DNA from: Roseibium sp. MMSF_3544
Lineage (GTDB): Bacteria > Pseudomonadota > Alphaproteobacteria > Rhizobiales > Stappiaceae
DNA: 64,000 nucleotides
Direction of reading: 5' to 3'
NCBI RefSeq assembly: GCF_030732845.1
Contig: NZ_JASHKA010000007.1
Span: forward strand, 232,901 to 296,900
Part shown: one piece after another, positions 39,985 to 48,796 of the stretch
Numbering within the stretch: the stretch's first letter is position 1
Layout of the letters: each line of letters begins with the position of its first letter
The notes under the pieces: generated by a model
Told to the model about the DNA's origin: nothing
Databases searched by the model: none
The model's input: only the letters and a program-made list of their open reading frames with translations
Translations under genes and position numbers: made by a program

Positions 39985-41058
39985 ATGGCACTTCCAGACG
40001 TTTCTCTTTCCTTGTCACCTCACGCACTGACAGCCGAGAACCGGGGCTTCGACCCCATGATCGGGCGCAAGCTGGTCGCAGGCGTTGAAGCCGGATTGCT
40101 TCGCAATCTTCATGTGGTTCTGGCCGAACGGGGCGGTGAAACGATCCTGGAAAGCTATGGCAGCGGTCCGGACGAAGACTGGGGCCGACCGCTTGGCGAC
40201 GTCAGCTTCGGACCAGAGACCCTTCATGATTTGCGTTCGATCACCAAGAGCGTTGTCAGCCTGCTTTACGGGATCGCGCTGGAACGGGATCTTGTACCGC
40301 GCCTCGACACGCCGATCCTGAGTGCTTTTCCGGGCTATCCGGATCTCGCGGCGGATCCGGCCCGCATGAGCCGGACCATCGAGCACGCCTTTACCATGAG
40401 CCTTGGCATGGATTGGGATGAGACGAAGCCCTATACCGATCCGGAAAACAGCGAGATCGCGATGGAACTTGCACCGGACCGCTACCGGTTCATTCTGGAC
40501 CGCGCGCTCGTTGCAGAGCCCGGCACGCGCTGGATCTATAGTGGCGGCGCGACCGCGCTGATCGGCAAGATTATCGAAACCGGAACCGGAAAAACCCTGC
40601 CGGAGTTCGCAAAGGAAGTCCTGTTCGACCCTCTTGGCATAAAGACGTTCAAATGGTCGGCGGGCAAGGATGGAACCCACTCATCGGCTTCAGGCGTACG
40701 GCTGACGGCACCTGATCTTCTGAAAATTGGCCGCCTTGTGCTGAACGACGGCGTCTGGGAAGGGCGGCAAGTGGTGCCCGAAGCCTGGCTGACCGCCTCG
40801 CTCCGTCCAGTCATTGCGACCGGGGAGGGCGTCGACTACGGCTATTTCTGGTTCTGTGGAAGCGCGCACATACCCGCATTGGGCGGTCAGGTGCCCTGGT
40901 TCGGTGGGTTTGGCAATGGCGGGCAACGGCTTTTTGTCTGTCCGAAAGCCGACGTCGCCGCCGTTGTCTATTCCGGCGACTACAACAACTGGCTCGCCTG
41001 GATCACACCAACCCGGATATGGCTCGAGATCATCCTGGCCAATCTTCAGCGGGCTTGA
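39985..41058 (+). CDS. Beta-lactamase-fold serine hydrolase
   Basis: This 357-residue protein of the class C beta-lactamase/esterase family starts at ATG 39985 (MALPDVSLSLSP). It shows the catalytic S-x-x-K in LRSITKSVVSLLYG, the tyrosine motif in RWIYSGGATALIGKI, and GGFGNGGQRLFV in place of the KTG/HTG box. It lacks a signal peptide, so it is probably a cytoplasmic esterase or peptidase rather than a resistance enzyme. The function is unknown. Confidence 0.87.
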   Translation: MALPDVSLSLSPHALTAENRGFDPMIGRKLVAGVEAGLLRNLHVVLAERGGETILESYGSGPDEDWGRPLGDVSFGPETLHDLRSITKSVVSLLYGIALERDLVPRLDTPILSAFPGYPDLAADPARMSRTIEHAFTMSLGMDWDETKPYTDPENSEIAMELAPDRYRFILDRALVAEPGTRWIYSGGATALIGKIIETGTGKTLPEFAKEVLFDPLGIKTFKWSAGKDGTHSSASGVRLTAPDLLKIGRLVLNDGVWEGRQVVPEAWLTASLRPVIATGEGVDYGYFWFCGSAHIPALGGQVPWFGGFGNGGQRLFVCPKADVAAVVYSGDYNNWLAWITPTRIWLEIILANLQRA

Positions 41059-41147
41059 GCTTGAACGGATTGATGAATCCTGAGACGTGGTTCGTCTAGA
41101 AGGATGGCCGCAAGCGAAGCTCATTAACCGGACTGCACCACCTGCCT

Positions 41148-41828
41148 TCACCCGGCCTCGGAAAGACTAACCTGCCATCGCCAGAACGGCAGGGTTGGTG
41201 CCCACGCATCAATCATGAATGCTGTTGCAGCGTCGCCGGTCAGGGCTTGGGGGTCGCTGACCGTGTTCCAGACGGCCAGTCCTTTGTGGCGGGCAAGTCC
41301 TGCGTGAGGATGGTCCTTTGGAAAACCGCGCGGGACGTTGGCAAGGTCTGGTTCTGACCGTTCGAAACCTTCACCGGTCAGTTTGTCCAGCAGGTTCTCG
41401 ATGTCCTCGCCTTGGCCCGTTTCCAGCGCGTTTAGATATCTGCCCAGAACCGGCTTGGAAAAAGCCATGCAGCCGGTGCCGAAGCGGATGAGCTCCGGCT
41501 CCACCGACAGAAAGAAGCTCGGCGGCTGCGCTTCTCTTCCTTCAAAAGCGCCGCCCTTTGGCCAGAACGCCATCCGGATATGGGTGTTATAGGGGGTCTT
41601 GTCTTTGGAAAACCTGAGATCCCGATTGATCCGGAACTGCTTGGACATCATGTCGTGGCCGGTGAGGTCGGCAAGATCCTGACCCAAAGCGGAGCGAAAA
41701 GCGTCTGCGGGCTTTTTGATGAACGCCTGGTAGTCCGCCTTGTTTGCATCGAACCAGGCCTTCGAATTGTTGTTTTTCAGATTGTTCAGAAACTTGAAGG
41801 TTTCGGCGGAAAATCCGGGAGCGATCAT
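41148..41828 (-). CDS. DUF2461-family protein
   Basis: This 226-residue protein fits DUF2461 (TIGR02453). The opening ETFKFLNNLKNNNSKAWFDANK and the motif RINRDLRFSKDKTPYNTHIR are typical of it. No enzyme activity is established for the family. Its ATG overlaps the stop of the TfoX-like gene by four bases, so the two are coupled. Confidence 0.88.
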   Translation of the reverse strand: MIAPGFSAETFKFLNNLKNNNSKAWFDANKADYQAFIKKPADAFRSALGQDLADLTGHDMMSKQFRINRDLRFSKDKTPYNTHIRMAFWPKGGAFEGREAQPPSFFLSVEPELIRFGTGCMAFSKPVLGRYLNALETGQGEDIENLLDKLTGEGFERSEPDLANVPRGFPKDHPHAGLARHKGLAVWNTVSDPQALTGDAATAFMIDAWAPTLPFWRWQVSLSEAG

Positions 41829-42190
41829 CTGGCGCCCCTTCCGCTTGGTGCCTTTTTCGGTTTGGCGGGCAGGGCGCAGACGTAGGTGCGCGCCATCTCT
41901 ACCCAGTCCCTCAGATCCTCGTCGCTTTCAATCCCCTCCGGTTCGATCCGGATGAAGCCGGGCATTGGACGCCCTGCCGGCCGGCATGGCGAGGCATGCG
42001 GCTTGGCGAGCGCCGCGGCTTCCTGCTCCTTGCCGACCCGGGCCATCAATCCATTCTTGGAAGTGCAGACCAGCATATTGCCGTTGACCATGAAGCAGGT
42101 GCCGCCGAACATGCGCTTCTGTTCGACATTTGTGTCCGGAATGAGCGCGCGCGTCCGCTCAACCAGGACAGTTTCCATGAGATTGGACAT
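41825..42190 (-). CDS. TfoX N-terminal domain protein
   Basis: This 121-residue protein consists of the TfoX N-terminal domain only (KRMFGGTCFMVNGNMLVCTSKNG, with the RMFGG signature). It lacks the C-terminal helix-hairpin-helix half of the competence regulator. Stand-alone TfoX_N proteins are common in alphaproteobacteria and of unknown role. First gene of a two-gene operon with the DUF2461 gene. Confidence 0.87.
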   Translation of the reverse strand: MSNLMETVLVERTRALIPDTNVEQKRMFGGTCFMVNGNMLVCTSKNGLMARVGKEQEAAALAKPHASPCRPAGRPMPGFIRIEPEGIESDEDLRDWVEMARTYVCALPAKPKKAPSGRGAR

Positions 42191-42362
42191 TTGAAGTTTT
42201 CCCTTCCCCTAATTCCCCTCAGAAACACGTTTCGACAACAAGGACGGAGAGCGCTGGAAGAATCCGACAAGTTCGTGAAATTAGTTGCCAGGAAATTCTG
42301 CGGACGCCCGATTTCATGCTAGGAGGCGAACCTGGAATTGCAAACCGGATTCGGAGAGAGCC

Positions 42363-42875
42363 TTGCCGGACCTTGTTCTGATTGCCGCTGTCGCCCGCAA
42401 CGGGATCATTGGTGCAGATAACGACATGCCTTGGAAACTTTCCTCGGACCTCAAGCACTTCAAGCGCCTCACTCTCGGCAAACCTGTTATAGCCGGGCGA
42501 AAGACCTTCCTGTCTTTTGGCGGAAGGCCCTTGCCGGAGCGGCCGCATGTGGTGATTTCACGTGATCCGGACTACGCCCCGGACGGTGTTGAAACGGCGA
42601 CGTCGTTTGACAGTGCGATGGAGCGGGCGCAGGAGCTCGCCGCGGAGCTTGGCGTCGACGAGGTCTTTTGTATCGGTGGCGGCCAGATCTATCGGCAGGC
42701 GATGGAACGAGCCGACCGGCTGGAAATCACGGAAGTCGACGCCGAACCGGCTGGCGACACACGGTTTCCGGAGATTGACCCTGCTGTTTGGGAAGAAACC
42801 GGGCGAATCCGCGGCGAACGCTCCGAAAGAGACAGTGCGGCGTTTTCGTTCATCACCTACCGGCGCAAGGCCTGA
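42363..42875 (+). CDS. folA: Dihydrofolate reductase
   Basis: This enzyme reduces dihydrofolate to tetrahydrofolate with NADPH. TTG 42363, preceded by GGAGAGAG, gives 170 residues starting MPDLVLIAAVARNGIIG, the expected length and N terminus. The Met20-loop region GADNDMPWKLSSDLKHFK, the cofactor motif VIAGRKTFLSF and the glycine pair in VFCIGGGQIYRQAM are present. It complements thyA, which lies 4.7 kb upstream. An in-frame ATG farther upstream would add 26 residues unlike the family. Confidence 0.95.
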   Translation: MPDLVLIAAVARNGIIGADNDMPWKLSSDLKHFKRLTLGKPVIAGRKTFLSFGGRPLPERPHVVISRDPDYAPDGVETATSFDSAMERAQELAAELGVDEVFCIGGGQIYRQAMERADRLEITEVDAEPAGDTRFPEIDPAVWEETGRIRGERSERDSAAFSFITYRRKA

Positions 42876-42896
42876 CGGGACTTAACGAGCGGGACA

Positions 42897-43373
42897 ATGA
42901 GCTTTACAGAGACAACGATTGCCCGTTGGGCACGCCTTGACGAATTGGGTCCGATGGACGTGCACGATCTCCTGAAGATGCGTCAGGATGTTTTCGTTCT
43001 GGAGCAGGAATCGCTCTACCAGGACATTGACGGCAAGGATCCGGAGGCATTGCATCTCCTTGTGCGGGACGCAGCCTCCGGCCAGCTTGTGGGTACCATC
43101 CGGCTGCTCGGCGAGCCGGAAGCGGCAAGTGCGCGCATTGGCCGCGTCGTGATTGCGCAGGCCGGCAGGGGTGGCGGATTGGGTCGCAAAATGATGCTGG
43201 CTGGTATCGACAAAGCCCGGGAGCTGGTTCCTGCATGCACGATCCACGTGTCCGCGCAAGCGCACCTGGAAAACTTCTATAATTCCCTTGGTTTCGAGAC
43301 AGTTTCGGACGTTTATCTCGAAGACGGCATCCCCCATGTCGACATGATCAGGCGCGAAAGCGCGCCGGGTTAA
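42897..43373 (+). CDS. ElaA-type GNAT acetyltransferase
   Basis: This 158-residue single-domain GNAT protein resembles E. coli ElaA (WARLDELGPMDVHDLLKMRQ, then VFVLEQESLYQDIDGKD). The acetyl-CoA loop is present as GRGGGLGRKMM. The substrate is unknown. It starts 21 bases after folA and is likely co-transcribed with it. Confidence 0.88.
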   Translation: MSFTETTIARWARLDELGPMDVHDLLKMRQDVFVLEQESLYQDIDGKDPEALHLLVRDAASGQLVGTIRLLGEPEAASARIGRVVIAQAGRGGGLGRKMMLAGIDKARELVPACTIHVSAQAHLENFYNSLGFETVSDVYLEDGIPHVDMIRRESAPG

Positions 43374-43484
43374 CATTAACTCTCGAAGTTTCGGTGCATT
43401 TAACTTGACACGGCCCTGTCTGACACCCACCTGCGGCACGGGAAAACATACTGGTTTTACGTGGGACATATACTGGGCTTTTCG

Positions 43485-43513
43485 TTGAAAGCATAAGGTA
43501 ACCTCCCTATAAC
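43485..43513 (+). promoter_or_regulatory. Sigma-70-type promoter for hflKC
   Basis: TTGAAA (43485-43490), a 17-base spacer and TATAAC (43508-43513) match the -35/-10 consensus at ten of twelve positions. Transcription would start near 43520, about 65 bases upstream of hflK. Confidence 0.65.
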
Positions 43514-43584
43514 CAACGGTGAGTCAGAACGGGCGAATGCCCATTTCCGGCACAGCCTGCCGGAGTTCAAAGAAGGAAGTCTTG

Positions 43585-44781
43585 ATGCCTTGGAGCAATC
43601 AGTCAGGTGGCGGTGGCCCCTGGAAGGGTGGCGGTGGAAACAACGGCGGCCCATGGGGCGGCGGTGGAAACAACAACGGCCCGTGGGGAGGAGGTCCGAA
43701 CCGGGGCGGTGGCGGCGGCGGTGGTAACCCGCCGGACCTGGAAGAACTCCTGAAAAAAACGCAGGACCGCATGAAGACCGTGCTGCCCGGTGGTGGCGGT
43801 GGCGGCCTCGGATTTGCCGGCATTCTGATTGTGATCGGCATCGGCGTCATTGGCTGGCTGGCGACAGGCATCTACACGGTGGACGAAGGCGAGCGCGGCG
43901 TTGAGCTGGTGCTTGGTGATGTTCGCGGGCTGACGTCTCCGGGCCTCAATTACAATCTGCCTTACCCGATCGGTGAAGTGTACAAGCCTGCTGTCGAGCT
44001 GCAGCGCGAAACAACGGTCGGTGTGGATGAGACCTTCTCCACGTCCGGTGCGGTCCGCGCGCGCGACATTCCGGAAGAAAGCCTGATGCTGACGGGCGAT
44101 GAAAACATCGTCGATGTCGGCTTCAAGGTGCTCTGGCGCGTCAAGAACACGACCGAGGGCATCACCAACTACCTGTTCAACATTCAGGAACCGGCTGGTA
44201 CGGTGAAGGCCGTTGCCGAAAGCGCCATGCGTGAGGTCGTCGGCGGTTCGAACATCGACGCCATCCTGACTGAAAACCGCGTTTCCATTCAGAACGACGT
44301 TGCGACGCTGATGCAGACGACGCTCGATTCCTACAGCGCAGGCGTTGAGATTACCGAAGTTCAGATGCAGCGGGTTGACCCGCCGGCACAGGTCATTGAA
44401 GCCTTCCGCGATGTTCAGGCGGCCCGCGCCGACCAGGAGCGTATCCGCAACGAAGCGGAAGCCTATGCCAACCGGATCGTCCCGGAAGCCCGCGGTCAGG
44501 CAGCACGTGTTCTTGAACAGGCAAACGGTTACAAGGATCAGACCATTGCGGAAGCAACCGGTCAGTCCCAGCGTTTCAGCAAGATCTACGAGGAATACCA
44601 GAAGGCGCCCGATGTCACGCGGGAGCGTCTCTACCTCGAGACACTTGAAAAGGTTCTTGGTGCGAACAACAAGATCATCATCGACAGCGAGTCATCGGGT
44701 TCCGGCGTCCTGCCGTTCCTGCCGCTGAACGATCTGAACGGACGTGGCACAGCGCCGTCCACACGGACGGGAGGTAACTGA
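43585..44781 (+). CDS. hflK: FtsH protease modulator HflK
   Basis: HflK is a SPFH/prohibitin-family membrane protein that, with HflC, encloses and restrains the FtsH protease. ATG 43585 (AAGGAAG upstream) gives 398 residues. The first 50 residues are a Gly/Asn/Trp/Pro-rich repeat, typical of HflK. A membrane helix lies at about 75-95, then the SPFH domain (YTVDEGERGVELVLGDVRG) and a long helix (QAARADQERIRNEAEAYAN). hflC follows after two bases. Confidence 0.96.
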   Translation: MPWSNQSGGGGPWKGGGGNNGGPWGGGGNNNGPWGGGPNRGGGGGGGNPPDLEELLKKTQDRMKTVLPGGGGGGLGFAGILIVIGIGVIGWLATGIYTVDEGERGVELVLGDVRGLTSPGLNYNLPYPIGEVYKPAVELQRETTVGVDETFSTSGAVRARDIPEESLMLTGDENIVDVGFKVLWRVKNTTEGITNYLFNIQEPAGTVKAVAESAMREVVGGSNIDAILTENRVSIQNDVATLMQTTLDSYSAGVEITEVQMQRVDPPAQVIEAFRDVQAARADQERIRNEAEAYANRIVPEARGQAARVLEQANGYKDQTIAEATGQSQRFSKIYEEYQKAPDVTRERLYLETLEKVLGANNKIIIDSESSGSGVLPFLPLNDLNGRGTAPSTRTGGN

Positions 44782-44783
44782 TC

Positions 44784-45716
44784 ATGCGTAGCGGTATTAT
44801 CGCAATTGTCGTCGTTGTCATTGCTGTCATCGGCTACCTGTCGGTCTATGTCGTCAATCCGACCCAGCAGGCACTTGTCCTGCGGTTCGGTCAGATTGTC
44901 GAAGCACCGAAAACCGAACCCGGGCTCTACTTCAAGATCCCGTTCGTTCAGAACGTCGTCTACATGGACAAGCGTATCCTGAACCTCAACATGCCTCCGC
45001 TCGAGCCGATCTCCTCCGACAAGAAGAGGCTGATCGTGGACGCGTTCGCGCGCTACAGGATCTCTGATCCGGTTCTCTTCTATCAGCGTGTTCAGAACGT
45101 TTTGACGGCCAACAGGCGTCTGTCGACCCTTCTGCAGTCTTCGTTGCGGTCGGAAGTCGGTCGGACCAGCTTCGTGGCGCTCGTGCGCGACGACAGGTCG
45201 GGCGTGATGGAAAACATCCGCCGTGATGTGAGTGCCAACGCGGAAGAACTGGGAATTGAGGTCATTGACGTGAAGATCCGCCGCGCGGACCTTCCTGATG
45301 CCAACTCTCAGGCGATTTATGCGCGTATGCAGACGGAACGTCAGCGGGAAGCAACGGAAATCCGCGCACAGGGTGAAGAGCAGTCTCGCCGTATCCGCTC
45401 CCGTGCGGATCGTGATGCAACGGTCATTGAAGCTGAAGCCAACCGGGATGCGGAAATCATCCGCGGTGACGGTGATGCAGAGCGGAACCGGATCTTTGCT
45501 GAAGCCTTCGGTGCAGACCCTGAATTCTTCGCCTTCTACAGGTCCATGCAGGCCTATGAAGCCGGTCTTCAGTCAGGCGATACCAGTCTTGTCCTGTCTC
45601 CGGATTCCAGCTTCTTCCGGTTCTTCAAGGATCCGACCGGCGTAAATGCACCGGCTGTGGAAGATGATGGAGGTACGGGCATCTCGACGCGCTCGCCGTC
45701 GCTTGCCTCTCAATGA
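44784..45716 (+). CDS. hflC: FtsH protease modulator HflC
   Basis: HflC is the 310-residue partner of HflK. It has an N-terminal membrane helix (IIAIVVVVIAVIGYLSVYVV), an SPFH domain (NPTQQALVLRFGQIV, ADLPDANSQAIYARMQTER) and a C-terminal helix ending in EFFAFYRSMQAYEAGL. The stop overlaps the start of the DUF2065 gene by four bases. The complex is anchored in the inner membrane and faces the periplasm. Confidence 0.97.
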   Translation: MRSGIIAIVVVVIAVIGYLSVYVVNPTQQALVLRFGQIVEAPKTEPGLYFKIPFVQNVVYMDKRILNLNMPPLEPISSDKKRLIVDAFARYRISDPVLFYQRVQNVLTANRRLSTLLQSSLRSEVGRTSFVALVRDDRSGVMENIRRDVSANAEELGIEVIDVKIRRADLPDANSQAIYARMQTERQREATEIRAQGEEQSRRIRSRADRDATVIEAEANRDAEIIRGDGDAERNRIFAEAFGADPEFFAFYRSMQAYEAGLQSGDTSLVLSPDSSFFRFFKDPTGVNAPAVEDDGGTGISTRSPSLASQ

Positions 45717-45898
45717 ATGACCTGGTGACCGCGATTGGTCTGGTTCTGGTGATTGAAGGTGTTCTTTATGCGCTTTTGCCTGGCGGGATGAAATCCATCA
45801 TGCGAGGCGCGCTGGAAACATCAGACCAGACCCTTCGCACAACCGGTCTCGTTGTCGCCGCATTGGGACTTATTATTGTGTGGATCATACGCGGATAA
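45713..45898 (+). CDS. DUF2065 small membrane protein
   Basis: This 61-residue protein has two membrane helices (LVTAIGLVLVIEGVLYALLP and TTGLVVAALGLIIVWIIRG) and the DUF2065 pattern with PGGMKSIM between them. It is regularly found after hflC (YjeT in E. coli). Its role is unknown, though its constant place suggests work with the HflKC-FtsH complex. The ATG lies in the hflC stop. Confidence 0.93.
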   Translation: MNDLVTAIGLVLVIEGVLYALLPGGMKSIMRGALETSDQTLRTTGLVVAALGLIIVWIIRG

Positions 45899-45909
45899 CG
45901 AAAAGTTTC

Positions 45910-45949
45910 CGGGCGGGAGGGGCAAAAATCTCCCGCCCGTTCTATATTC
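45910..45949 (+). terminator. Rho-independent terminator after hflKC-DUF2065
   Basis: CGGGCGGGAG and CTCCCGCCCG form a perfect 10-bp stem around a 10-base loop, starting 11 bases after the DUF2065 stop and followed by TTCTATATTCT. It separates this operon from degP. Confidence 0.85.
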
Positions 45950-46026
45950 TGGATACAAGACCTAAGAAGCTCGCGGCTGTTTTTTCTTCCTGACAGCCGT
46001 ACCGGAAGGGATGAGGAGAAAGCCCT

Positions 46027-47517
46027 ATGGCTCCAAATTTTGTTCGCCGTCGCATGACCCGGATCGCATTTGCTGCGGCGGGCCTCATGCTTGGCGGAAT
46101 GATTGCATTCCAGCCTGTTCACACAGCACAGGCGCAGGGACCGGTTTCTGTCGCCGATCTCGCGGAAAATCTCGCAGATGCCGTCGTCAATATCTCCACC
46201 GCGCAGACTGTGCAGGGACGCAGATCGGTTCCGATGCCACAGGTGCCGGACGGGTCTCCGTTCCAGGAGTTCTTTGAGGAATTCTTCAATCGTCAGAACC
46301 GGGACAATGATCAGGCGCCGCGCCGGGTTCAGTCACTCGGCTCCGGATTTGTGGTCGATGGCACGGAAGGCATTATCATCACCAACAATCACGTGATTGA
46401 AGGTGCTGACGAAATCACCGCCAACTTCAATGACGGGACAAAACTCCGCGCCGAGATCATCGGTACGGACGAGAAAACCGATCTGGCCGTGCTCAAGGTC
46501 GAACCGGAAACGCCGCTCAAGGCGGTCGACTTCGGTGATTCCGACACAATTCGTGTCGGCGACTGGGTGATGGCGATCGGGAACCCGTTCGGCCTGGGTG
46601 GAACGGTTACGGTCGGGATCGTCTCGGCGCGTAACCGTGATATCAATTCCGGGCCCTATGACAACTTCATCCAGACGGATGCCTCCATCAACCGCGGTAA
46701 CTCCGGTGGCCCGCTCTTTGACATGCAAGGCAATGTCATCGGCATCAATACGGCGATCATTTCACCGTCCGGCGGCTCCATCGGTATCGGTTTTGCCATT
46801 CCGGCGAAGACCGCCATGCGGGTGATCGACCAGTTGCGCGAATTCGGTGAAACCCGTCGCGGCTGGCTGGGTGTTCGCATTCAGGAAGTTACGGACGAGA
46901 TTGCCGAAAGCCTTGCCATGGATGAAGCCATGGGCGCGCTCGTTGCCGGTGTGACGGATGACGGCCCGGCCGCCAAAGCCAAGATCGAAGCCGGTGATGT
47001 CATCCTTCGGTTCGATGGCAGGGAAGTCGAGGCGATGCGGGAACTGCCGCGCATGGTGGCTGAAACGGCCATCGGCAAGGAAGTCGAAGTGGTCGTCCTG
47101 CGCAAGGGCGAAGAAGTCACGATCAATGTGATCCTCGAGCGCCTTGAGGAAAACACACCAACAGAAGCGAGCGTCAAGACGGATGAAGAGCCGGTCGAAG
47201 AACCCGCCGCCAAAAGCGAAGTTCTCGGCATGATGCTGGCCGAGCTGGACGATGATCTGCGCGAGCAGTTCTCCATCGATACCGATGTGACCGGCGTGGT
47301 CGTTACCGAGGTCCTGCCGGATTCTTCAGCGGCTGAAAAACGGATCACGGCCGGCGATGTCATCAAGGAAGTCGCACAGGAGCCGGTGGAAACGCCTGCC
47401 GATGTGGAAGCGGAAATCGGCAAGCTCAAAGATGATGGCCGCAGGTCTGCTCTGCTTCTGCTGGCCAACCCGACCGGAGATGTTCGCTTTGTGCCAGTCC
47501 GGATAGAGGACGAGTAG
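46027..47517 (+). CDS. degP: Periplasmic serine protease DegP/Do
   Basis: This HtrA-family protease/chaperone of the periplasm has 496 residues and is full length. A signal peptide (IAFAAAGLMLGGMIAF to the cut after AQA) is followed by the trypsin-like domain with the triad H122 (TNNHVIEG), D152 (KTDLAVL) and S226 (GNSGGPLF). Two PDZ domains follow (starting RRGWLGVRIQEV and SEVLGMMLAELD). Placement after hflKC is common in alphaproteobacteria, linking two membrane-stress proteolysis systems. It ends at a strong terminator. Confidence 0.96.
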   Translation: MAPNFVRRRMTRIAFAAAGLMLGGMIAFQPVHTAQAQGPVSVADLAENLADAVVNISTAQTVQGRRSVPMPQVPDGSPFQEFFEEFFNRQNRDNDQAPRRVQSLGSGFVVDGTEGIIITNNHVIEGADEITANFNDGTKLRAEIIGTDEKTDLAVLKVEPETPLKAVDFGDSDTIRVGDWVMAIGNPFGLGGTVTVGIVSARNRDINSGPYDNFIQTDASINRGNSGGPLFDMQGNVIGINTAIISPSGGSIGIGFAIPAKTAMRVIDQLREFGETRRGWLGVRIQEVTDEIAESLAMDEAMGALVAGVTDDGPAAKAKIEAGDVILRFDGREVEAMRELPRMVAETAIGKEVEVVVLRKGEEVTINVILERLEENTPTEASVKTDEEPVEEPAAKSEVLGMMLAELDDDLREQFSIDTDVTGVVVTEVLPDSSAAEKRITAGDVIKEVAQEPVETPADVEAEIGKLKDDGRRSALLLLANPTGDVRFVPVRIEDE

Positions 47518-47541
47518 GCTTCAAATACTTGACCTGGAAAT

Positions 47542-47568
47542 GGGGCGCTGGCAACAGCGCCCCTTTTT
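47542..47568 (+). terminator. Rho-independent terminator after degP
   Basis: GGGGCGCTG and CAGCGCCCC form a perfect 9-bp stem with a GCAA loop, followed by five T bases. It is 24 bases after the degP stop. Confidence 0.95.
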
Positions 47569-47865
47569 CGTGGCTTCTGGAACAGTGCTCAGGCGCAAGA
47601 CTTATAGTGCAATGAGCGAACCACACATTCGGGTTCTTGCGATCTGACGCTGCGGAAATCTGCACACTTGTCTTATCCGCTCACTTGATCGGCTGATGCG
47701 TTTGTGTACGAGCCTCGAAAGTGGCGTGGTTGCGGCTCCTGGAACATGCAAGACCGGCTTTCTGGCTGCTCAGTGCCGGTGTTTCAGCGGTGTTTCGACG
47801 TCAACAAGTTCTTTATGTGACTTTCGTCACGCCGATATTGCGCGTTTTTTTTCCCGGCTTTGGGT
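47569..47865. other. Gene-free stretch upstream of the hcp enhancer
   Basis: No gene is supported here. Short frames (for example 47696-47947, plus) show no family pattern and run through the regulatory sites. The segment lies between the degP terminator and the palindromes that precede hcp. Confidence 0.55.
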
Positions 47866-47899
47866 CAACTGTGCAGAAAACTGCACAATGACACAGTTG
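47866..47899. promoter_or_regulatory. Nested palindromes, probable enhancer site for a sigma-54 activator
   Basis: TGTGCAG-AAAA-CTGCACA (47870-47887) is a perfect 7-4-7 palindrome. An overlapping perfect pair, CAACTGTG (47866-47873) and CACAGTTG (47892-47899), surrounds it. The sites lie about 65-100 bases upstream of the -24 element, the usual distance for enhancer-binding proteins that activate sigma-54 RNA polymerase. Confidence 0.7.
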
Positions 47900-47962
47900 T
47901 TAATTCGCCGGGAAAGAAGAAAAGTTTATTTAGAAACAATGAGATAAAGAAAATTATCGAAA

Positions 47963-47980
47963 CTGGCACACCCGTTGCAA
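47963..47980 (+). promoter_or_regulatory. Sigma-54 (RpoN) promoter of hcp
   Basis: CTGGCAC-ACCCG-TTGCAA carries the invariant GG (47965-47966) and GC (47977-47978) with exactly ten bases between them, as in the consensus TGGCACG-N4-TTGC. Transcription should start near 47990, leaving an 80-base leader before hcp. Confidence 0.85.
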
Positions 47981-48071
47981 TTTCACTTGATACCGGCGCT
48001 GAACACGAAAGCAACGGCGCCCCCGGAAATCGAACGAGAGTTCACAGGATCAAGATACAGAGGAAGTCAAA

Positions 48072-48578
48072 ATGTCCAACATCGCATACATGACCATCAA
48101 GGGTGCCTCCCAGGGCGACATCTCAGCTGACGCAACCACCGCAGACAGCATCGGCAACCTGTGGCAGGAAGGCAAGGAAAGCACTTGCCTGGTCTACGCC
48201 TTCGAACAGAACGCCGTTGTTCCACGTGATCCGCAGTCCGGCACCATCATCGCCCGCCGCCGTCATATGCCGGCCACGTTCCAAAAGCCGGTCGACAAGG
48301 CAACAGCTCTTCTGTGGCAGGCACTGGCCACCGGTGAAGCCCTGGAAATCGAAATTCACTTCTGGCGCACGGCGACAACAGGCGTTCAGGAGCACTACTA
48401 CACGATCAAGTACGAAGACGCGGTTCTCGTTGACGGCAAGACCATGATCAAGGACGTCAACGACGAAGCCAATGCGTCCCGCGGCGACCTCGACGAGTTC
48501 TCCTTCACCTTCCGCAAGTGTGAATGGACCCACGAAGTTGCAGGCACCAGCGCGTCCGACGATTATCGCGCAACATAA
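48072..48578 (+). CDS. hcp: Hcp-family type VI secretion protein
   Basis: Hcp forms the hexameric inner tube of type VI secretion and is itself secreted. The 168-residue product shows the Hcp1 pattern: MSNIAYMTIKGASQGDISAD, a loop, AVVPRDPQSGTIIARRRHMP, FQKPVDKATALLWQAL, and the final strand DEFSFTFRKCEWTHEV. It starts at ATG 48072 with AGAGGAAG upstream. It is an orphan: no tss, vgrG, PAAR or clpV gene is in the window. The sigma-54 promoter and strong terminator make it a single-gene unit. It presumably serves a system encoded elsewhere in the genome. Confidence 0.93.
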   Translation: MSNIAYMTIKGASQGDISADATTADSIGNLWQEGKESTCLVYAFEQNAVVPRDPQSGTIIARRRHMPATFQKPVDKATALLWQALATGEALEIEIHFWRTATTGVQEHYYTIKYEDAVLVDGKTMIKDVNDEANASRGDLDEFSFTFRKCEWTHEVAGTSASDDYRAT

Positions 48579-48648
48579 GAAGCTGCAAACTCAGAGCTGG
48601 ATAATATGGCTTATGGCGGACGGTCCCACCTTGATCGTCTGCAACCTC

Positions 48649-48677
48649 CGCCCGGCCCTTGTGCCGGGCGTTCTTTT
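48649..48677 (+). terminator. Rho-independent terminator after hcp
   Basis: CGCCCGGC and GCCGGGCG form a perfect 8-bp stem with a CCTTGT loop, followed by TTCTTTT. It is 70 bases after the hcp stop. Confidence 0.88.
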
Positions 48678-48796
48678 GTCGGGTCGAGCGTCACCTGTGG
48701 TCTTCGGAAACCACCAGAGCCTTATTGGCTGATGCCGGGCCTCCGGTGGACCAATTCAACCCGGCGACGGCGCTGCGGACGGAGATTGCCCGATCA

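Noticed and set aside
47696..47947. 83-codon plus-strand frame upstream of hcp
   Set aside because: It runs through the palindromic enhancer, is Cys/Ser/Arg-rich and shows no family pattern or ribosome site.
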